Shown here piece after piece: positions 26,725 to 36,006 of a stretch of 64,000 nt of DNA. Within the stretch, counting starts at the first letter, position 1. Every line of letters starts with the position of its first letter. Below the pieces are notes generated by a model. It saw only the letters and a program-made list of their open reading frames with translations. It had not been told where the DNA came from and made no database searches. The stretch is taken from contig CALUJQ010000002.1 of the NCBI GenBank assembly GCA_944320995.1, positions 108,543 to 172,542 of the forward strand, written 5' to 3'. A program made the translations under genes and the position numbers. This stretch comes from an uncultured Barnesiella sp. (GTDB lineage: Bacteria; Bacteroidota; Bacteroidia; Bacteroidales; Barnesiellaceae).

Positions 26725-27525
26725 ATGAGCGACACGCAAGCCATCATTGTTATCCCCATCTATACCACACGACTCGACAGCCGGGAGAGAGCCTCGTTGC
26801 AACAATGTTTCGACGTGTTGAAATCTTATTCCAGATGCTTTGTAAAGCCCCAGTCGCTCGATATAGAGCCCCTCATGCACGATTATCCGGCCGACCGCAT
26901 CGTATCCTTTCCCGATGACTATTTCAAGGATATTGCCGCTTACAACCGACTCATGATGTCACCCGTCTTTTACGAATCGTTTGCCCAATGGGATTATATG
27001 CTCATCTTCCAGACCGATGCTTGGATATTCTCCGACCGTTTGGCCGAATGGTGTTCCAAAGGATATGACTACATCGGGGCTCCATGGATTCCGAAAACCA
27101 AATACGACAAACTCTATTACCGTATTTTCACCGCATGTAAACGATTTTACTGTCGAATATCGGGAGCTTCGGATTACAGTCGCATATATTACCACGTGGG
27201 AAACGGCGGCCTTTCATTGCGACGGCCTCGTATATTTGCACAAATAGCCCGGGAAATGGCGCCTGCAATATCCCAATACCTCGCTCACCCCGGAACCGAT
27301 TTTTACAACGAAGATATATTTTGGAGTCTCGAAGTCAATCGAGACAGGCAACATCTTAAAATCCCCCATTGGAAAGAAGCCCTTCAATTCTCGTTCGACA
27401 AGAATCCTGCGGTATGCTATGCCCTCAACGGGAACAAACTACCCTTCGGGTGTCACGGTTGGTACAAAAAAAATATGTTGCCCTTTTGGGAACAACATAT
27501 ACAAACACTCAGAAACGACACCTAA
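26725..27525 (+). CDS. DUF5672-family putative glycosyltransferase
   Basis: Protein of 266 residues resembling the DUF5672 family, found in polysaccharide and glycan loci. It begins with a hydrophobic strand AIIVIPIYTT. QWDYMLIFQTDAWIF has a DxD-like Asp pair in the position of a GT-A metal site. GYDYIGAPWIP, HVGNGGLSLRRP and TDFYNEDIFWS follow, conserved family blocks with acidic residues. It has no signal peptide or membrane span, so it is likely cytoplasmic. It is convergent with the GT4 gene and divergent from the GT-A gene. Together they suggest a small surface-glycan assembly cluster. Confidence 0.78.
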   Translation: MSDTQAIIVIPIYTTRLDSRERASLQQCFDVLKSYSRCFVKPQSLDIEPLMHDYPADRIVSFPDDYFKDIAAYNRLMMSPVFYESFAQWDYMLIFQTDAWIFSDRLAEWCSKGYDYIGAPWIPKTKYDKLYYRIFTACKRFYCRISGASDYSRIYYHVGNGGLSLRRPRIFAQIAREMAPAISQYLAHPGTDFYNEDIFWSLEVNRDRQHLKIPHWKEALQFSFDKNPAVCYALNGNKLPFGCHGWYKKNMLPFWEQHIQTLRNDT

Positions 27526-27553
27526 GCATCGATCCGATATTCTCTCCCGGGAT

Positions 27554-28762
27554 TTACAGGAAAGGAATATATCGCGATATTTTTGTCCGCCTATTCGCCG
27601 ATGTCTGTACGAAACGATCTTCGGTAAACGATTTATCATCGAAACATTTCAAATAAACGGTATTCATTTCATCGGCAAGCCTTTTCGGGTCGAAACGAAC
27701 GACATACTCTTTTCCTTTCGCAATCATTTCGGTACGGAGGTTCTCATTCGAAAGCACTCGCTGCATAGCAGCTGCCATACCCTCTACATCGTCGGGGCCA
27801 ACATAAATCGAGTGTACACCTCCCGCCTCTTCCAAACAAGATCCAGTCGCAGCAATCACCGGAACACCTGCCGAAAGAGCTTCGATAATAGGTATCCCGA
27901 AACCCTCAAAACGAGAAGGATATACAAATAGCGAGGCCATATGGTACAGCACCGGCAAATCGCCGAATTTCAAATTATGAATGATATGTACTCTATCGGC
28001 CAACCCATGAGTTTCAATATAATCTTTCACCATTTCGGCATAATCGGTACTTTTCCCGACAGCTACCAAATGCACATCGGGCAATTTCTCGATAGCTTTC
28101 ACCGCCAGCATCAGGTTTTTACGCTCCTCTATCGTACCCACGCTCAATACAAACCGCTCGGGCAAACCATAAGACTTGCGTACCCGCTCTTTGGCTTCGG
28201 AAGAAACCGGTTGTGCAAAAACAGGATCACACCCTTGATAAACGACATCGATTTTCTCGGGCGAAATGCCATAGTATTTCACAATATCCCATTTCGTACA
28301 TTCGCTCACCGCCACAATCCGATTGGCTTTATGGCACGCATATTTGAACTTACGATTATAGATAAACCTATCTAAAAAATGATAATACTGAGGATACCGG
28401 AGAAAAATCAAATCATGAATCGTTACTACGCTACGAATCCCCGTACGATGAATGCCGACAGGCAACTCATTGCTCAATCCATGATACAACTGCACGCCGT
28501 CTTGTAACAGACCCCGTTTGATAAAAAAAGTTCTCCACAGAGACCTGCAAAACTTCATGAGCGAGGAATGAGGCTGTATCGAAGCGACATTCTTGTGCTT
28601 CAACAAAGAATCGTACAATGCATTTTTGCATTTCTTGGGAATATACATACGATACTTGTGTTCATTGCCGTATGTAGCCATTGTATCTACCATGAATCGG
28701 CTGTAATTTCCCAATCCGGTAAAATTGGCGTTAGCCCTCTTTGCATCGAACCCTATAATCAT
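27554..28762 (-). CDS. Family 4 glycosyltransferase
   Basis: GT-B fold retaining glycosyltransferase of 402 residues, probably acting on a lipid-linked or surface glycan from the cytoplasm. The acceptor domain begins MIIGFDAKRANANFTGLGNYSR. The donor domain shows VLSVGTIEERKNLMLAVKAI and the GT4 E-x7-E motif in PSRFEGFGIPIIEALSAGVP (residues about 300-320). A GTG five codons upstream is possible, but the ATG at 28762 is preceded by AAAGGA and matches the conserved N-terminus, so it is preferred. The donor is possibly GDP-mannose, given manC nearby; this is weak. Confidence 0.88.
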   Translation of the reverse strand: MIIGFDAKRANANFTGLGNYSRFMVDTMATYGNEHKYRMYIPKKCKNALYDSLLKHKNVASIQPHSSLMKFCRSLWRTFFIKRGLLQDGVQLYHGLSNELPVGIHRTGIRSVVTIHDLIFLRYPQYYHFLDRFIYNRKFKYACHKANRIVAVSECTKWDIVKYYGISPEKIDVVYQGCDPVFAQPVSSEAKERVRKSYGLPERFVLSVGTIEERKNLMLAVKAIEKLPDVHLVAVGKSTDYAEMVKDYIETHGLADRVHIIHNLKFGDLPVLYHMASLFVYPSRFEGFGIPIIEALSAGVPVIAATGSCLEEAGGVHSIYVGPDDVEGMAAAMQRVLSNENLRTEMIAKGKEYVVRFDPKRLADEMNTVYLKCFDDKSFTEDRFVQTSANRRTKISRYIPFL

Positions 28763-29072
28763 TCCTTTACAATCCACTTTGCTGTTTACTTAAATATAGA
28801 TGCAGAAACGTCTTGTTTTGCTGCATGGCCCTTGTAAATTTTACAACTTTCCATAAAAGGAGAATCAAAATACTCATTTATATAACGTTATAAACGAGAT
28901 TTTCCCCTATTCTCTTTTATTTTTTATACCCTATAAAATTCGGAAACTTCAATCCGATTAATTCTAAAAACAGTTTCCGGCCGCAAAGGTACACTTTGTT
29001 GCATTTATTTTTATCTTTGTGCAAAGAAAAAATGCGAAATCCACTTCGTATTTCCCAAAAACAGAAAGAAAG
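28763..29072. other. Intergenic region between the GT4 gene and nadB
   Basis: This 310-bp gap between divergent genes is AT-rich with no credible gene. It contains the 12-bp palindrome TATAACGTTATA (28881-28892) and, near the right end, the nadB -7 element. No RNA gene was seen. Confidence 0.5.
29012..29019 (+). promoter_or_regulatory. -7 promoter element of nadB
   Basis: TATCTTTG lies 53 bases before the nadB ATG at 29073. An alternative in-frame start at 29019 overlaps this element and is rejected. A -33 TTTG at the usual distance is not evident. Confidence 0.6.
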
Positions 29073-30656
29073 ATGATACAAAAATTCGACTTTTTAATCA
29101 TCGGTTCCGGTATTGCCGGAATGAGTTTTGCCTTAAAAGTAGCCCATAAAGGACGTGTGGCTCTCATTTGCAAAACCGAATTGGAAGAGGCCAATACCTA
29201 TTTCGCGCAAGGAGGTGTCGCCTCAGTGACCAACACGTTGGTAGATAATTTTGAAAAACACATTGAAGACACGATGATAGCCGGCGACTGGCTCAGCGAT
29301 CGTGCCGCCGTTGAAAAAGTAGTAAAAGAAGCCCCCTCTCAAATCCAAGAACTCATCAGTTGGGGTGTCGATTTCGATAAAAACGAAAAAGGAGAATTCG
29401 ATTTGCACCGTGAAGGCGGTCACTCCGAATTTCGAATCCTTCACCACAAAGACAACACCGGCGCCGAGATTCAAGACAGTTTGATAAAAGCGGTCAAAAA
29501 GCACCCCAATATTACCATATTCGAGAAACATTTCGCCATCGAAATTATCACACAACACCATCTCGGGATAACCGTTACCCGGCAAACTCCCGACATTGAA
29601 TGTTACGGCGCCTACGTTCTCGACCTGAAAACCGGTAAAGTAGATACCTTCCTCTCCAAAGTCACCCTCATGGCCACCGGAGGTGTCGGAGCTATTTACC
29701 AAACCACCACCAACCCGCTCGTGGCTACCGGCGACGGTATCGCCATGGTCTATCGAGCCAAAGGGACGGTGAAAGATATGGAATTTATCCAATTCCACCC
29801 CACCGCCCTCTATCACCCCGGCGACCGGCCCTCGTTCCTCATCACCGAGGCCATGCGAGGATATGGGGCCGTCTTGCGCACGCTCGACGGAAAAGAGTTC
29901 ATGCAAAAATATGATCCCCGCCTCTCTTTGGCTCCCCGCGACATCGTAGCCCGCGCCATCGACAACGAAATGAAAAACCGGGGCGACGACCATGTTTATC
30001 TCGATGTAACCCACAAAGACCCCGAGGAAACCAAAAAGCATTTCCCCAACATTTATGAGAAATGTCTCAGCCTCGGCATCGACATTACCCGCGACTATAT
30101 TCCGGTAGCGCCTGCGGCCCACTACTTGTGCGGGGGTATCAAAGTCGATTTGAACGCTTGCTCCTCGATCAACCGTCTCTATGCCGTAGGCGAATGTGCA
30201 TGCACAGGTCTGCACGGCGGAAACCGATTGGCCTCCAACTCTCTCATCGAGGCTGTCGTCTATGCCGATGCCGCCGCCAAACACAGCCTCCGAGTCATCG
30301 ACAACTACTCCTACCAAGAGAATATCCCCGAATGGAACGACGAGGGTACTCAATCGCCCGAAGAGATGGTACTCATCACCCAAAGTGTCAAAGAGGTGGG
30401 ACAAATCATGAGTACCTATGTAGGTATCGTCCGTTCCAACCTCCGCCTCAAACGGGCATGGGACCGCCTCGATATTCTCTACGAAGAGACCGAAAGCCTC
30501 TTCAAGCGCAGCAAAGCCTCGAAAGAGATTTGCGAATTGCGCAACATGATCAACACCGGATACTTAGTCATGCGCCAAGCTATGGACCGCAAGGAGAGCC
30601 GGGGACTCCACTACACCATCGACTACCCCCATACCGACAACTCTCCTCGTCCATAA
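29073..30656 (+). CDS. nadB: L-aspartate oxidase
   Basis: Flavoenzyme that oxidises aspartate to iminoaspartate, the first step of de novo NAD synthesis; its partner nadA is in this window at 51821-52810 but not adjacent. From the ATG at 29073 the protein has 527 residues. It has the FAD fold IIGSGIAGMSFAL, then FAQGGVASV and REGGHSEFRILHHKDNTG. MEFIQFHPTALYHPG and HYLCGGIKVD follow, with GECACTGLHGGNRLASNSL near residue 375. A C-terminal helical domain completes it. The motif set separates it from fumarate reductase FrdA. It ends in a strong terminator. Confidence 0.95.
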   Translation: MIQKFDFLIIGSGIAGMSFALKVAHKGRVALICKTELEEANTYFAQGGVASVTNTLVDNFEKHIEDTMIAGDWLSDRAAVEKVVKEAPSQIQELISWGVDFDKNEKGEFDLHREGGHSEFRILHHKDNTGAEIQDSLIKAVKKHPNITIFEKHFAIEIITQHHLGITVTRQTPDIECYGAYVLDLKTGKVDTFLSKVTLMATGGVGAIYQTTTNPLVATGDGIAMVYRAKGTVKDMEFIQFHPTALYHPGDRPSFLITEAMRGYGAVLRTLDGKEFMQKYDPRLSLAPRDIVARAIDNEMKNRGDDHVYLDVTHKDPEETKKHFPNIYEKCLSLGIDITRDYIPVAPAAHYLCGGIKVDLNACSSINRLYAVGECACTGLHGGNRLASNSLIEAVVYADAAAKHSLRVIDNYSYQENIPEWNDEGTQSPEEMVLITQSVKEVGQIMSTYVGIVRSNLRLKRAWDRLDILYEETESLFKRSKASKEICELRNMINTGYLVMRQAMDRKESRGLHYTIDYPHTDNSPRP

Positions 30657-30675
30657 AATCATAAAAGAGTTTCTC

Positions 30676-30711
30676 AAAAGAGCCGCATTTCACCTTGCGG
30701 CTCTTTTTTTT
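30676..30711 (+). terminator. Terminator of nadB
   Basis: A 12-bp stem (30676-30687 and 30696-30707, arm AAAAGAGCCGCA) with an 8-base loop runs into a series of T. It is 19 bp past the nadB stop. Confidence 0.88.
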
Positions 30712-30762
30712 GAACCATTTCGATTGCAAGCTGTTTTTATTGTACAAAAACAACTTGCGATT

Positions 30763-31338
30763 ATGAAATCTATTCAAGGAACCAAAACCGAACAAAACCT
30801 GCTGAAAGCCTTTGCCGGCGAATCTCAGGCACGAAACCGCTACACGCTTTTCGCCAAAACAGCGAAAGAAGAAGGCTATGAACAAATTATGGGCATATTT
30901 GCCGAAACCGCCGAGCAAGAGTTGGCCCACGCCACTCGCTTCTTCAAGTTTTTACCCGGCGGACCGGTTTCCATCACTGCCGAATATCCCGCCGGAAGAA
31001 TAGGCCATACGGCCGAAAATCTGCTCGAAGCCGCCGAAGGCGAAAAACTTGAATGGACCGCACTATACAACGATTTCGAACTGGTAGCTATCGACGAAGG
31101 GTTCAAAGATGTTGCCACGGCTTTCAAAATGATCGCGCAAGTCGAAGCGTTCCACGAATGGCGCTATCGCAAGCTATTGGAACGGCTTCAAAATGAGACG
31201 GTATTCAAGCGAGAAAGCCCCATTCGTTGGCAATGCCGCAATTGCGGATATATCTATGAGGGCAATGTAGCTCCTGCCCGCTGCCCGGCTTGCCTCGAAC
31301 CCCGCGCCTTTTTCGAGCCGGCCAGAGATAACTATTAA
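30763..31338 (+). CDS. Rubrerythrin
   Basis: Non-heme iron peroxidase that protects anaerobes from hydrogen peroxide. The 191-residue product has an N-terminal ferritin-like four-helix domain with the di-iron ligands in KAFAGESQARNRY, ETAEQELAHA and EAFHEWRY. A C-terminal rubredoxin-like knuckle with two Cys pairs follows (CRNCGYIYEG and CPACLEPRAFF). The ATG at 30763 gives the conserved start MKSIQGTKTEQNLLKAFAGE; a TTG upstream at 30724 is rejected. It is monocistronic, flanked by terminators. Confidence 0.95.
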   Translation: MKSIQGTKTEQNLLKAFAGESQARNRYTLFAKTAKEEGYEQIMGIFAETAEQELAHATRFFKFLPGGPVSITAEYPAGRIGHTAENLLEAAEGEKLEWTALYNDFELVAIDEGFKDVATAFKMIAQVEAFHEWRYRKLLERLQNETVFKRESPIRWQCRNCGYIYEGNVAPARCPACLEPRAFFEPARDNY

Positions 31339-31367
31339 AACAAAACTATCTATCTTTTCATACGACC

Positions 31368-31411
31368 ATACCCGCGGCGAACAAAATCTTTGTCCGTTGC
31401 GGGTATTTTTT
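31368..31411 (+). terminator. Terminator of rubrerythrin
   Basis: ATACCCGC (31368-31375) pairs with GCGGGTAT (31399-31406), with a further inner helix ACAAA/TTTGT. A T run follows. It lies 30 bp after the stop. Confidence 0.78.
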
Positions 31412-31445
31412 TGAGAAAAACATTCTCCGATACCTCCCCCACAAT

Positions 31446-32732
31446 CTATTGATCCCTCATCGCCGAACGGGAAAGCAATTTGTGCCCGATGCGGCAATAA
31501 AGGCATTTATGCGCCTGACAATACTCATTATTCAATTGTATGACAGCTTGACTTTCCAACGCATTCGTCACCCCGATACCTATCTCGGAAAAACGCCGTA
31601 CAATCGAGTTTTTCTCGGGACGCAACGATTCGAGTAACGCGAGAGCCCGGTCGGTCATCGCCTCATCTCCGACGTGTATCCCATAAGCATACAACAAAGG
31701 GGCCACGGCATTGATCAAAAGAATATCCACAGCCGATTCGCCCAAAACAACTTTCGACTCGGGCGATACATGCCCAAACAGATAGTGTGTACTCCAATAT
31801 CCCGTAAGCTCCACTTTGAAAATCCGGCGCAATGCCTCCTCGTCATCGGCCTCACAAATCCGGGAAAACAAATCGAATCCCCGGTGAATATACTGTGCCA
31901 ACATGGCCAACCGCCTGTGCGGAAAGTTGGCCGGACGCAACCGGAAAAATTTCCAGCTCTCCCGGTTCAACGGGGTTAACCCGAATTTATTTTTCAAAAA
32001 AGCATACTCATTGACCAATCGCGCATAATAATCGTCACCGATATACTCTCCTTCGACCAGCAAACCCGCCTGCCCAAACAAAAACGCCTCTACCTGCGAC
32101 AACGAATCGGCATGTTTCTGCATGAACAACAACGGGAGACTACGGGCCAGCCGCTCAAAAGCGTCGCCATTGATGCCGAAACCCAAACTACGGGAGACGG
32201 CAATATAACAAACCTCTTCCCAACTGCCCCTGTACAACGACAACCAGTCGTGCAATCGCTGCGATTTGGCCTGCAACCGTTCGACCGCCAGCGACGAGAC
32301 CCAATCGGACAAAAAAATCGGGTCAAGCTCTCCCATATAACGGGCGCAAGACTGCGTCGAGGAGTGAGAAACCAACGCCTCATAATCGTTCCGGAATGTC
32401 GGGGAACACGACAAAACCAATGTGGGAATCTCCTCCCCGTTGGATCTGCATACGGCCATATCGGCAATCTCGACAACATGCAATATCACCGAATCATAAG
32501 CCGGATCAAGATGATGGTTGTGCCGACGCCAATCCGAAGCCCGTCGGTGAATCTCGACATTTCCGGCCCATACGCAACCGTCCACCGCTATTTTGGCGTT
32601 GAAAAAATCGGGGCCCGCATCGGTATTCAGCCGCCCGACATCGATTACCCGCAATTTACGCCCGTCGGTGGTCTTCAATCCCGAGAAATCGAACAATCGA
32701 TGCTGCCATACATATTGCATGAGTTTTTCCAT
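31446..32732 (-). CDS. DUF2851 family protein
   Basis: Conserved Bacteroidetes protein of unknown function, 428 residues. The start ATG at 32732 gives MEKLMQYVWQHRLFD, the family N-terminus. Other landmarks are LNTDAGPDFFNAKIAVDG and WAGNVEIHRRASDWRRHNHH, as well as AYDSVILHVV and, at the C-terminus, QAVIQLNNEYCQAHKCLYCRIGHKLL with a CxxxxCxxC-like cluster. The early GPDFFNA and VEIH motifs recall a nuclease-like metal site, but this is only an impression. A longer frame to 32843 is not supported. No operon partner on this strand. Confidence 0.85.
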   Translation of the reverse strand: MEKLMQYVWQHRLFDFSGLKTTDGRKLRVIDVGRLNTDAGPDFFNAKIAVDGCVWAGNVEIHRRASDWRRHNHHLDPAYDSVILHVVEIADMAVCRSNGEEIPTLVLSCSPTFRNDYEALVSHSSTQSCARYMGELDPIFLSDWVSSLAVERLQAKSQRLHDWLSLYRGSWEEVCYIAVSRSLGFGINGDAFERLARSLPLLFMQKHADSLSQVEAFLFGQAGLLVEGEYIGDDYYARLVNEYAFLKNKFGLTPLNRESWKFFRLRPANFPHRRLAMLAQYIHRGFDLFSRICEADDEEALRRIFKVELTGYWSTHYLFGHVSPESKVVLGESAVDILLINAVAPLLYAYGIHVGDEAMTDRALALLESLRPEKNSIVRRFSEIGIGVTNALESQAVIQLNNEYCQAHKCLYCRIGHKLLSRSAMRDQ

Positions 32733-32770
32733 AAAAAACGTTTCTATTCTAAGAATTTCTCGATTTTCGC

Positions 32771-32778
32771 TATCTTTG
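32771..32778 (+). promoter_or_regulatory. Upstream -7 element, possible dapB promoter
   Basis: TATCTTTG on the plus strand, 152 bases before dapB. It is a possible second promoter; its distance makes it less likely than the one at 32844. Confidence 0.4.
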
Positions 32779-32843
32779 CATAAGATAGGAGGCGGCTTGG
32801 CAAAAAGTTCAAGCAAGTTTGACTTTCTGCACTCGCCTTTCAC

Positions 32844-32851
32844 TATCTTTG
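32844..32851 (+). promoter_or_regulatory. Promoter -7 element of the dapB operon
   Basis: TATCTTTG with a TTTG ending at 32821, 22 bases upstream. dapB begins 79 bases downstream. It probably drives dapB, both signal peptidase genes and the WbqC gene. Confidence 0.6.
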
Positions 32852-32930
32852 TACCTGCATACGTGCAAATTAAACCAACCTTATTGAATAAACCGGTATA
32901 AACCGAGATGTTTTGTAACAGAATTTAGAT

Positions 32931-33650
32931 ATGAAAATAGCACTCATCGGATATGGGAAAATGGGACATGCCATTGAAGAAGCCGCATTGTCCCGTGGGC
33001 ACGAGATTGTCTGTCGCATTGACAAAGACAATCAAGAAGATTTTGATTCACAACAGTTCAAGGAAGCCGATGTCGCCATCGAATTTACCGCTCCATCGGT
33101 TGCCATAGGTAATTACCGAAAGGCTTTCGCCGCGGGCATACCGGTCGTTTCGGGGACAACCGGTTGGCTCGAACATCTGCCCGAAGTTCGCGAAGCATGC
33201 GAGAAAGGACAAACCTTCTTTTACGCCTCCAATTTCAGTCTGGGAGTCAACATCTTCTTTGCCGTCAACAAATATTTGGCAGGAATCATGAATCACTTCC
33301 CGCAATATGCCGTGGAACTCGAAGAGATTCACCACGTCCACAAGCTCGACCATCCCAGCGGTACGGCCATCACACTCGCCGATGACATCATCGCCCGGCT
33401 CGACTCGAAAGAGTCGTGGACCGAAGAGTTGCCGGCTCCCGCCCACAGCATTCCGGTCGTTGCCCGCCGCGAAGGCGAAGTCCCCGGCACACACATAGTT
33501 ACCTACGACAGCGATGTCGATACGATTCGCATCACCCACGAAGCCAAAAGCCGTAAAGGATTTGCCCTTGGGGCCGTTGTCGCCGCCGAGTTTACGGTTG
33601 GGAAAAAAGGATTTCTCACCATGCAAGACCTATTTTCATTCCTCAAATAA
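32931..33650 (+). CDS. dapB: 4-hydroxy-tetrahydrodipicolinate reductase
   Basis: NAD(P)H-dependent step of the diaminopimelate/lysine pathway, supplying peptidoglycan precursor. The 239-residue product starts MKIALIGYGKMGHAIEE (Rossmann fold) and has VSGTTGW and YASNFSLGVNIF. The catalytic/substrate-binding block EIHHVHKLDHPSGTA lies at about residues 131-145. The Bacteroidetes form is slightly shorter than the 270-residue E. coli enzyme. It heads a tight plus-strand cluster with two signal peptidase genes (12 bp gap). Confidence 0.96.
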   Translation: MKIALIGYGKMGHAIEEAALSRGHEIVCRIDKDNQEDFDSQQFKEADVAIEFTAPSVAIGNYRKAFAAGIPVVSGTTGWLEHLPEVREACEKGQTFFYASNFSLGVNIFFAVNKYLAGIMNHFPQYAVELEEIHHVHKLDHPSGTAITLADDIIARLDSKESWTEELPAPAHSIPVVARREGEVPGTHIVTYDSDVDTIRITHEAKSRKGFALGAVVAAEFTVGKKGFLTMQDLFSFLK

Positions 33651-33662
33651 CACATTACCGTC

Positions 33663-35111
33663 ATGAATCAAACGACACCTTCGAAATATAGCCTCGTCGA
33701 ACGGCTGAAACAGGTCAAAAAGACCCGTTGGATACGCTTCTCAATCGTGGCTCTGCTCTATATCGGCTGGACCATTTGGCTCAACAACTATTATGTATTG
33801 TTCGGCTTGTTGCTCCTCATCGACATCTACCTTACCCAATACATACCGTGGGGCTGGTGGAAAAAGAGCAAAAACCCCGTCGTGCGTGTTATCATGGAGT
33901 GGGTCGATGCCATCGTTTACGCATTGGTCTTGGTCTATTTCATCTTCGCCTTCATCTTCCAGAATTACCAAATACCCTCCTCGTCACTCGAAAAATCGAT
34001 GTTGGTAGGCGATTTCCTGCTGGTCAGTAAGATGAGCTACGGCCCGCGTGTCCCCAACACACCGCTGCATTTCCCGCTCGCCCAGCACACCCTGCCGGTT
34101 CTCAATACAAAATCCTATATCGAATGGCCTCAATGGGATTACCATCGCCTCAAAGGGTTCGGGACGGTACAACGCAACGACATCGTCGTGTTCAACTTCC
34201 CGGCCGGTGATACCGTAGCCGTAAAACAACCCAATCCCGATTATTACACCCTCTGTTTTATGGAGGGACGAGAGGCTGTAAACCGTAACAAAGCCTTGTA
34301 TGGCGACATCATCTATCGGCCTGTCGACCGCCGCGAAAACTATGTAAAACGTTGTGTGGGACTACCGGGCGACACATTCAGCATCGTCAAGAACGACATC
34401 TATATCGACGGAGTGAAACAGCCTCGTCCTAAGAATATGCAATTGAACTATTTGGTGAAAACCAGCGGACGATTCCTCGGGAATGCCGACTTCGAGAAAT
34501 GGGGCATCAGCGTCGATGATCGAATGCCCATCGACATATCGAGCTACAATGCCCGCATGAATCTCGAAAGTTGGGGACTCACCCCCAACTCCAACGGCAC
34601 CATGAATCCCGTTTATGAACTCCCCTTGACACAGGCCATGATCGATATGATGAAAAAAGACCCCACCATAGAGCAAATCGTGGAAGAACCGGGATTCCTC
34701 GGCGGGCAAACCTATCCGTTGGTCCGCTCTAACACTTGGACTCGCTCCGATTACGGTCCGGTGTGGATTCCGAAAAAAGGAGCCACCCTCAAACTCACCC
34801 TCGAAAATCTTCCCATTTACGAGCGCCCGATCCGAAATTACGAACACAACGACCTGCAAGTCAAAGAGGGCAAAATATATATCAACGGTGAAGAGACCGA
34901 TTCCTACACCTTCAAAATGGATTATTACATGATGTTGGGCGACAACCGCGACAAATCGGCCGACTCGCGATACTGGGGATTTGTCCCCGAAGACCACATC
35001 GTAGGCAAACCCATGTTTGTATTCCTCTCGCTCGACAAGGACAAAGGCCTTTTCGACGGGAAGATTCGCTTCAACCGCATGTTCCGCTCGGTAAACAGCC
35101 TCGTAAACTAA
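33663..35111 (+). CDS. lepB: Signal peptidase I
   Basis: Inner-membrane serine protease that cleaves signal peptides from exported proteins. The 482-residue product is the long Bacteroidetes form. It has membrane spans at about 24-60 and 82-102. The catalytic serine is in box B, PSSSLEKSMLVGD (Ser108), and the general-base lysine in YVKRCVGLPGD (Lys229). Box E is GDNRDKSADSRYWGFVP. A large insertion lies between boxes D and E. All catalytic residues are present. It is one base from the next signal-peptidase-like gene, so the pair is co-transcribed. Confidence 0.95.
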   Translation: MNQTTPSKYSLVERLKQVKKTRWIRFSIVALLYIGWTIWLNNYYVLFGLLLLIDIYLTQYIPWGWWKKSKNPVVRVIMEWVDAIVYALVLVYFIFAFIFQNYQIPSSSLEKSMLVGDFLLVSKMSYGPRVPNTPLHFPLAQHTLPVLNTKSYIEWPQWDYHRLKGFGTVQRNDIVVFNFPAGDTVAVKQPNPDYYTLCFMEGREAVNRNKALYGDIIYRPVDRRENYVKRCVGLPGDTFSIVKNDIYIDGVKQPRPKNMQLNYLVKTSGRFLGNADFEKWGISVDDRMPIDISSYNARMNLESWGLTPNSNGTMNPVYELPLTQAMIDMMKKDPTIEQIVEEPGFLGGQTYPLVRSNTWTRSDYGPVWIPKKGATLKLTLENLPIYERPIRNYEHNDLQVKEGKIYINGEETDSYTFKMDYYMMLGDNRDKSADSRYWGFVPEDHIVGKPMFVFLSLDKDKGLFDGKIRFNRMFRSVNSLVN

Positions 35112-35112
35112 C

Positions 35113-36006
35113 ATGAAAAGAGAGACCATACGCACGATTCTTATCACGGTAATCATCATTATCGCGAGCGTATGGCTCATTCGTTTTTTTATTATAGAAC
35201 CCTATCGGGTACCTCCCGGACAAATGGAAAACAGCCTGCTCCCGGGCGACCGGCTGTGGACCGACAAATGGTCGTTTCGCTGGGGAAATCGAACACCCCA
35301 GTACCGCGACCTCGTGATATTCGAACTGCCACCGCTCCTCCAATCCCAATCGGGAACCACCGCAATTGCTATCGCCCGCTGCATCGGGCTGCCCGGCGAT
35401 ACGGTCGAAAGTACGGGGAACCAGCTTTTCATCAACCGAAAAGCAATTGCACAACCTCCCCTTATCCTCGAAGCCTATCTGTCGCCCGACTCGATGAAGA
35501 ACCGTGTGGACAGGGCAATGAGATTGCACCACTCTCGCTTTATCGAACAAGGAAAAATCAATGGCAACCGGCTGCTCTTTCTCTCCCGATTGGACTATGA
35601 AAAAGTACGCAATGAACTCTCGGCCGATTCACTGCTTTATCCCGTCTTTCTGAAACGGGACAGCTATGAAATCATACTCCCGAAAAAAGGAGAACAAATA
35701 CAAATCACCCCACAGAATGCCGAATTTCTCTACCGGATACTCTCGCATTACGAAAACCGAAACGTAACATACAACGAGGGAAAAATCTACGAAAACGGCA
35801 ACACATTGACCTCCTGTCGATTTAAACAAAACTACTACTGGGTTGTAGGTGACAACCGGGCCAACATGTCCGACTCGCGCACTTTCGGTGTGCTCCCCCA
35901 CACATTGCTTATCGGGAAAGGATTGTGGGTCGGGTACTCCCGCAATCCCGACGAACCATTTTGGCATTCCTTCCGCCCCGACCGTTTTTTCAAAACGCAA
36001 TTATGA
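35113..36006 (+). CDS. Signal peptidase I-like protein lacking the Ser/Lys dyad
   Basis: S26-family protein of 297 residues with one N-terminal membrane span (about 8-28). Box B reads VPPGQMENSLLPGD: the position of the catalytic Ser108 of the upstream LepB is Gln37. Box D reads AIARCIGLPGD: the base Lys is Ala88. Box E (VGDNRANMSDSRTFGVLP) is intact, so the fold is kept but peptidase activity by the usual dyad is not expected. It is one base from the active lepB and overlaps the next gene in ATGA, indicating coupled translation. A scaffold or regulatory role for LepB is inference; another nucleophile cannot be excluded. Confidence 0.85.
   Translation: MKRETIRTILITVIIIIASVWLIRFFIIEPYRVPPGQMENSLLPGDRLWTDKWSFRWGNRTPQYRDLVIFELPPLLQSQSGTTAIAIARCIGLPGDTVESTGNQLFINRKAIAQPPLILEAYLSPDSMKNRVDRAMRLHHSRFIEQGKINGNRLLFLSRLDYEKVRNELSADSLLYPVFLKRDSYEIILPKKGEQIQITPQNAEFLYRILSHYENRNVTYNEGKIYENGNTLTSCRFKQNYYWVVGDNRANMSDSRTFGVLPHTLLIGKGLWVGYSRNPDEPFWHSFRPDRFFKTQL

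Noticed and set aside
29223..30404. A 393-codon open frame on the minus strand opposite nadB
   Set aside because: It is a shadow of the high-GC nadB coding sequence; the translation is low-complexity (Gly/Val/Phe-rich) without family motifs, and nadB motifs on the plus strand are complete.
34362..35180. A 272-codon minus-strand frame opposite the signal peptidase genes
   Set aside because: Shadow frame; the plus-strand LepB boxes are intact and the antisense product has no motif.
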